This document shows, piece by piece, positions 62,314 through 64,000 of a stretch of DNA of 64,000 nt. The notes below the pieces were generated by a model. That model searched no databases, had not been told where the DNA came from, and worked only from the letters and a program-made list of their open reading frames with translations. A program made the translations under genes and the position numbers. Source of the DNA: Brevibacterium gallinarum (GTDB lineage: Bacteria; Actinomycetota; Actinomycetes; Actinomycetales; Brevibacteriaceae); NCBI RefSeq assembly GCF_014836885.1, contig NZ_JACSPY010000014.1:1-64000 (forward strand), in the 5' to 3' direction. How positions within the stretch are numbered: the first letter of the stretch is position 1; each line of letters starts with the position of its first letter.

Positions 62314-63063
62314 TCAGATCGACAGGAAGTGCTCGAGCCCGACGGTCAGGCCGGGCTTGTCGCCGATGGCGCGCACGGCGGTGATGATGCCGGGCATGAA
62401 GGCCTGCGTGTCGAAGGTGTCGGTGCGGATGGTGAGCGCCTCGCCCTGGGAGCCGAACATGATCTCCTCGCTGGCGTTCATGCCGGCCTGCCGGACGGCG
62501 TGGACGTGGATGCCGTCGATGACCGCTCCGCGGGCGCCGTCGGGATCCGATTCGGTGGCGTCCGGGGCGGGCCCGAGGCCTGCCTGCTTGCGGGCGGCGG
62601 CGATCCGCTGGGCGGTGTGGGCGGCGGTTCCCGAGGGCGCATCGAGTTTGCGCGGGTGGTGGATCTCGAGCACTTCAGCGGAGTCGAAGTAGGCGGCGGC
62701 GATCTCCGCGAAGTGCATCGCCAGCACCGCACCGATCGAGAAGTTCGGGGCGATGAGCACGCCGGTGCCCGGCTGGTCGGCCAGCTGCTTCTCCAGTGCG
62801 TCGAGGCGTTCGGCGTCCCAGCCGGTGGTGCCGACGACGGTGTCGATGCCGTGGGAGACGAGGAAGGCGACGTTGTCGGCGGTCGCCTTGGGCACGGTGA
62901 GTTCGACGGCGACGTCGATATCGGCGCCGGTGAGGGAGTCGAGGGAGTCGGAGCTGCCGAGGGCGGCGGCGAGTTCGAGTCCGTCTGCGGCTTCGATCGC
63001 TTCGACGGCGTGGCTGCCCATGCGTCCGTGAGCTCCGATGACGGCGACGCGGATTGCGCTCAT
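62314..63063 (-). CDS. dapB: 4-hydroxy-tetrahydrodipicolinate reductase
   Basis: Second enzyme of the DAP/lysine pathway. The 249-residue protein has the cofactor motif GAHGRMG at 10-16, the loop GTTGWD and the catalytic segment IHHPRKLDAPSGTA. The length is typical. It and dapA, dapF in this window cover three steps of the pathway. Confidence 0.96.
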   Translation of the reverse strand: MSAIRVAVIGAHGRMGSHAVEAIEAADGLELAAALGSSDSLDSLTGADIDVAVELTVPKATADNVAFLVSHGIDTVVGTTGWDAERLDALEKQLADQPGTGVLIAPNFSIGAVLAMHFAEIAAAYFDSAEVLEIHHPRKLDAPSGTAAHTAQRIAAARKQAGLGPAPDATESDPDGARGAVIDGIHVHAVRQAGMNASEEIMFGSQGEALTIRTDTFDTQAFMPGIITAVRAIGDKPGLTVGLEHFLSI

Positions 63064-63100
63064 GTTCCTCTTTTCAGATCGCGGGTGCGTGGGTTTCAGT

Positions 63101-63694
63101 CTAGTGCCCGGCCGCGTGCGAGGCGGTGTGGCCTTCGCGACTCACCTGCCACGGCCTGGGGTCGCCGGCGAGCCTGGCCCACCGGTGGACGTCGTAGCGC
63201 TGCCTGCCGTAGGTCAGCCGCTGCCGTTCGGTGCCTTCGCGCAGGAACCCGGCCGCCGCGGCGACGTGCCCGGATGCCGGATTGTCGATCCGGTGGCCGA
63301 GTTCCAGCCGGTAGATGCCGCACTCGTCGTGCAGCAGGTCCACGCACTGGCGCAGTGCCGCAGACGCGATCCCGCGTCCGCGGGCTTCTGGGCGCAGCCA
63401 GTAGGAGATCCACGCGGTCGAATGGGTCCGCTCGATCTGGGAGGCCATCACCTGCCCGAGCACCCGCCCCTCTGCCTCCCCGGTGCCGAGGATCACCCGC
63501 GCACACATGGTTCCCTCGGCCTCGGTGGCGGCGAGCTTCTGGGCGAAGTGCGCGGCTGCCACAGCGTCTGCGAGCTCCGGAGTGTTGCGCAGCAGGTCGA
63601 CGTCGTCATCGCGCAGCGCAGCCTGGTGGATCTCGATGAGCTGCACGGCAATCTCCGGCTGCCAGTGCGCGAGGCGGAACAGGGAATCAGTCAT
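63101..63694 (-). CDS. GNAT family N-acetyltransferase
   Basis: A 197-residue acetyltransferase of the RimJ/RimL type. The acetyl-CoA-binding segment is RPEARGRGIASAALR, followed by YRLELGHRIDNPASGHVAAAAGF, a typical C-terminal half of this group. The substrate (a ribosomal protein or a small molecule) cannot be told. It lies 37 bases upstream of dapB in the same direction. Confidence 0.85.
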   Translation of the reverse strand: MTDSLFRLAHWQPEIAVQLIEIHQAALRDDDVDLLRNTPELADAVAAAHFAQKLAATEAEGTMCARVILGTGEAEGRVLGQVMASQIERTHSTAWISYWLRPEARGRGIASAALRQCVDLLHDECGIYRLELGHRIDNPASGHVAAAAGFLREGTERQRLTYGRQRYDVHRWARLAGDPRPWQVSREGHTASHAAGH

Positions 63695-63738
63695 CGTGAC
63701 AGCTTAGCGGAGACAAGGTGCCTTGTGCTGAATGCAGT

Positions 63739-63770
63739 GGCGGCCCGGATCCGGGTGGATCCGAGCCGCC
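63739..63770 (-). terminator. terminator after sodA
   Basis: A 14-base-pair stem with one wobble pair and a four-base loop lies 21 bases past the sodA stop on the minus strand. No T-run follows. It separates sodA from the acetyltransferase gene. Confidence 0.65.
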
Positions 63771-63791
63771 GGGGTTTCAGTGCGCGGCGGT

Positions 63792-64000
63792 TCAGCCGAG
63801 CAGCATGCCCTTGGTCTGCTGGCGGGCGCGCTCGAAGCGGGCTCCGGCGTCCTCCCAGTTCACGACGTTCCACCAGGCCTTGACGTAGTCAGGCTTGACG
63901 TTCTGGTAGTCGAGGTAGAAGGCGTGCTCCCACATGTCGAGCTGCAGAACCGGCACACCGCCGAGCTGGATGTCGGACTGCTGATCCTTCAGCTGGCCGA
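63792..64000 (-). CDS. sodA: superoxide dismutase (Mn/Fe), 3' part
   Basis: Only the last 69 codons are in the window; the gene continues past the right edge. The visible part has the metal-binding motif [13 protein letters not shown] and the C-terminal [14 protein letters not shown], specific for Mn/Fe superoxide dismutase. The metal cannot be decided. It converts superoxide to peroxide, which the catalase in this window can remove. Confidence 0.95.
   Translation of the reverse strand, partial: GQLKDQQSDIQLGGVPVLQLDMWEHAFYLDYQNVKPDYVKAWWNVVNWEDAGARFERARQQTKGMLLG

Overview
The window is high-GC actinobacterial chromosome, most likely from Micrococcales and perhaps Brevibacterium-like. The grounds are the gene order (argCJBDFRGH, infC-rpmI-rplT, hisC-hisB-x-hisH-priA, lexA/dinG/hflX, recA-recX, ftsK/RNase J/dapA), the PriA-type HisA, a ClgR and DUF3046 pair beside recA, CGAAC-type SOS boxes and an rRNA leader at the left edge. 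The genus is inferred, not proven. It reads as core chromosome with a few accessory insertions. I saw no phage, insertion sequence, CRISPR array, tRNA or defence island.

Layout, left to right. 1-412: promoters and leader of an rRNA operon that runs leftwards off the window. 413-6299: CPBP protease, an orphan TAXI-type TRAP solute-binding lipoprotein, tyrS, and a fused aminodeoxychorismate synthase (pabAB). 6474-15268: the complete arginine operon argC-J-B-D-F-R-G-H on the minus strand, with two near-identical promoter/operator modules before argC and argJ. 15313-22824: quinone oxidoreductase, AarF/UbiB kinase, SDR, pheT, pheS. 22975-26221: methyltransferase, MFS exporter and panB, which separate pheS from its usual neighbours. 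26340-28711: trmH-type methyltransferase, rplT, rpmI, and infC with an AUC start and a terminator-like hairpin in its leader.

29107-35648: DUF1844 protein, then an accessory block holding an M20 amidohydrolase, an abgT gene broken by a one-base frameshift, a Fur-family regulator with catalase, and uridine kinase. 35723-40250: SseB-like protein and the his cluster, which lacks hisD and contains an uncharacterised membrane protein. 40260-45340: SOS region with a LysM protein divergent from lexA, then dinG and hflX. 45416-49510: methyltransferase, dapF, miaA, miaB. 49608-54916: SdpI-like protein with a tiny coupled upstream ORF, recX, recA, DUF3046, clgR, cinA, pgsA and an Ldh-family oxidoreductase. 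54913-64000: ftsK, RNase J, dapA, an acyltransferase-like membrane protein, a TPR protein, dapB, a GNAT acetyltransferase and the 3' end of sodA.

The genes serve biosynthesis (arginine, histidine, lysine/DAP, folate, pantothenate), translation (tyrS, pheST, IF3/L35/L20, miaA/miaB), DNA repair under LexA, RNA decay and oxidative defence. Nothing in the window stands out as a wholly new system. The most interesting signals are regulatory: the infC AUC start and attenuator, the twin arg promoters with a probably leaderless argC, the probably leaderless furA, an AT-hook-like LexA N-terminus, and the abgT homopolymer frameshift.
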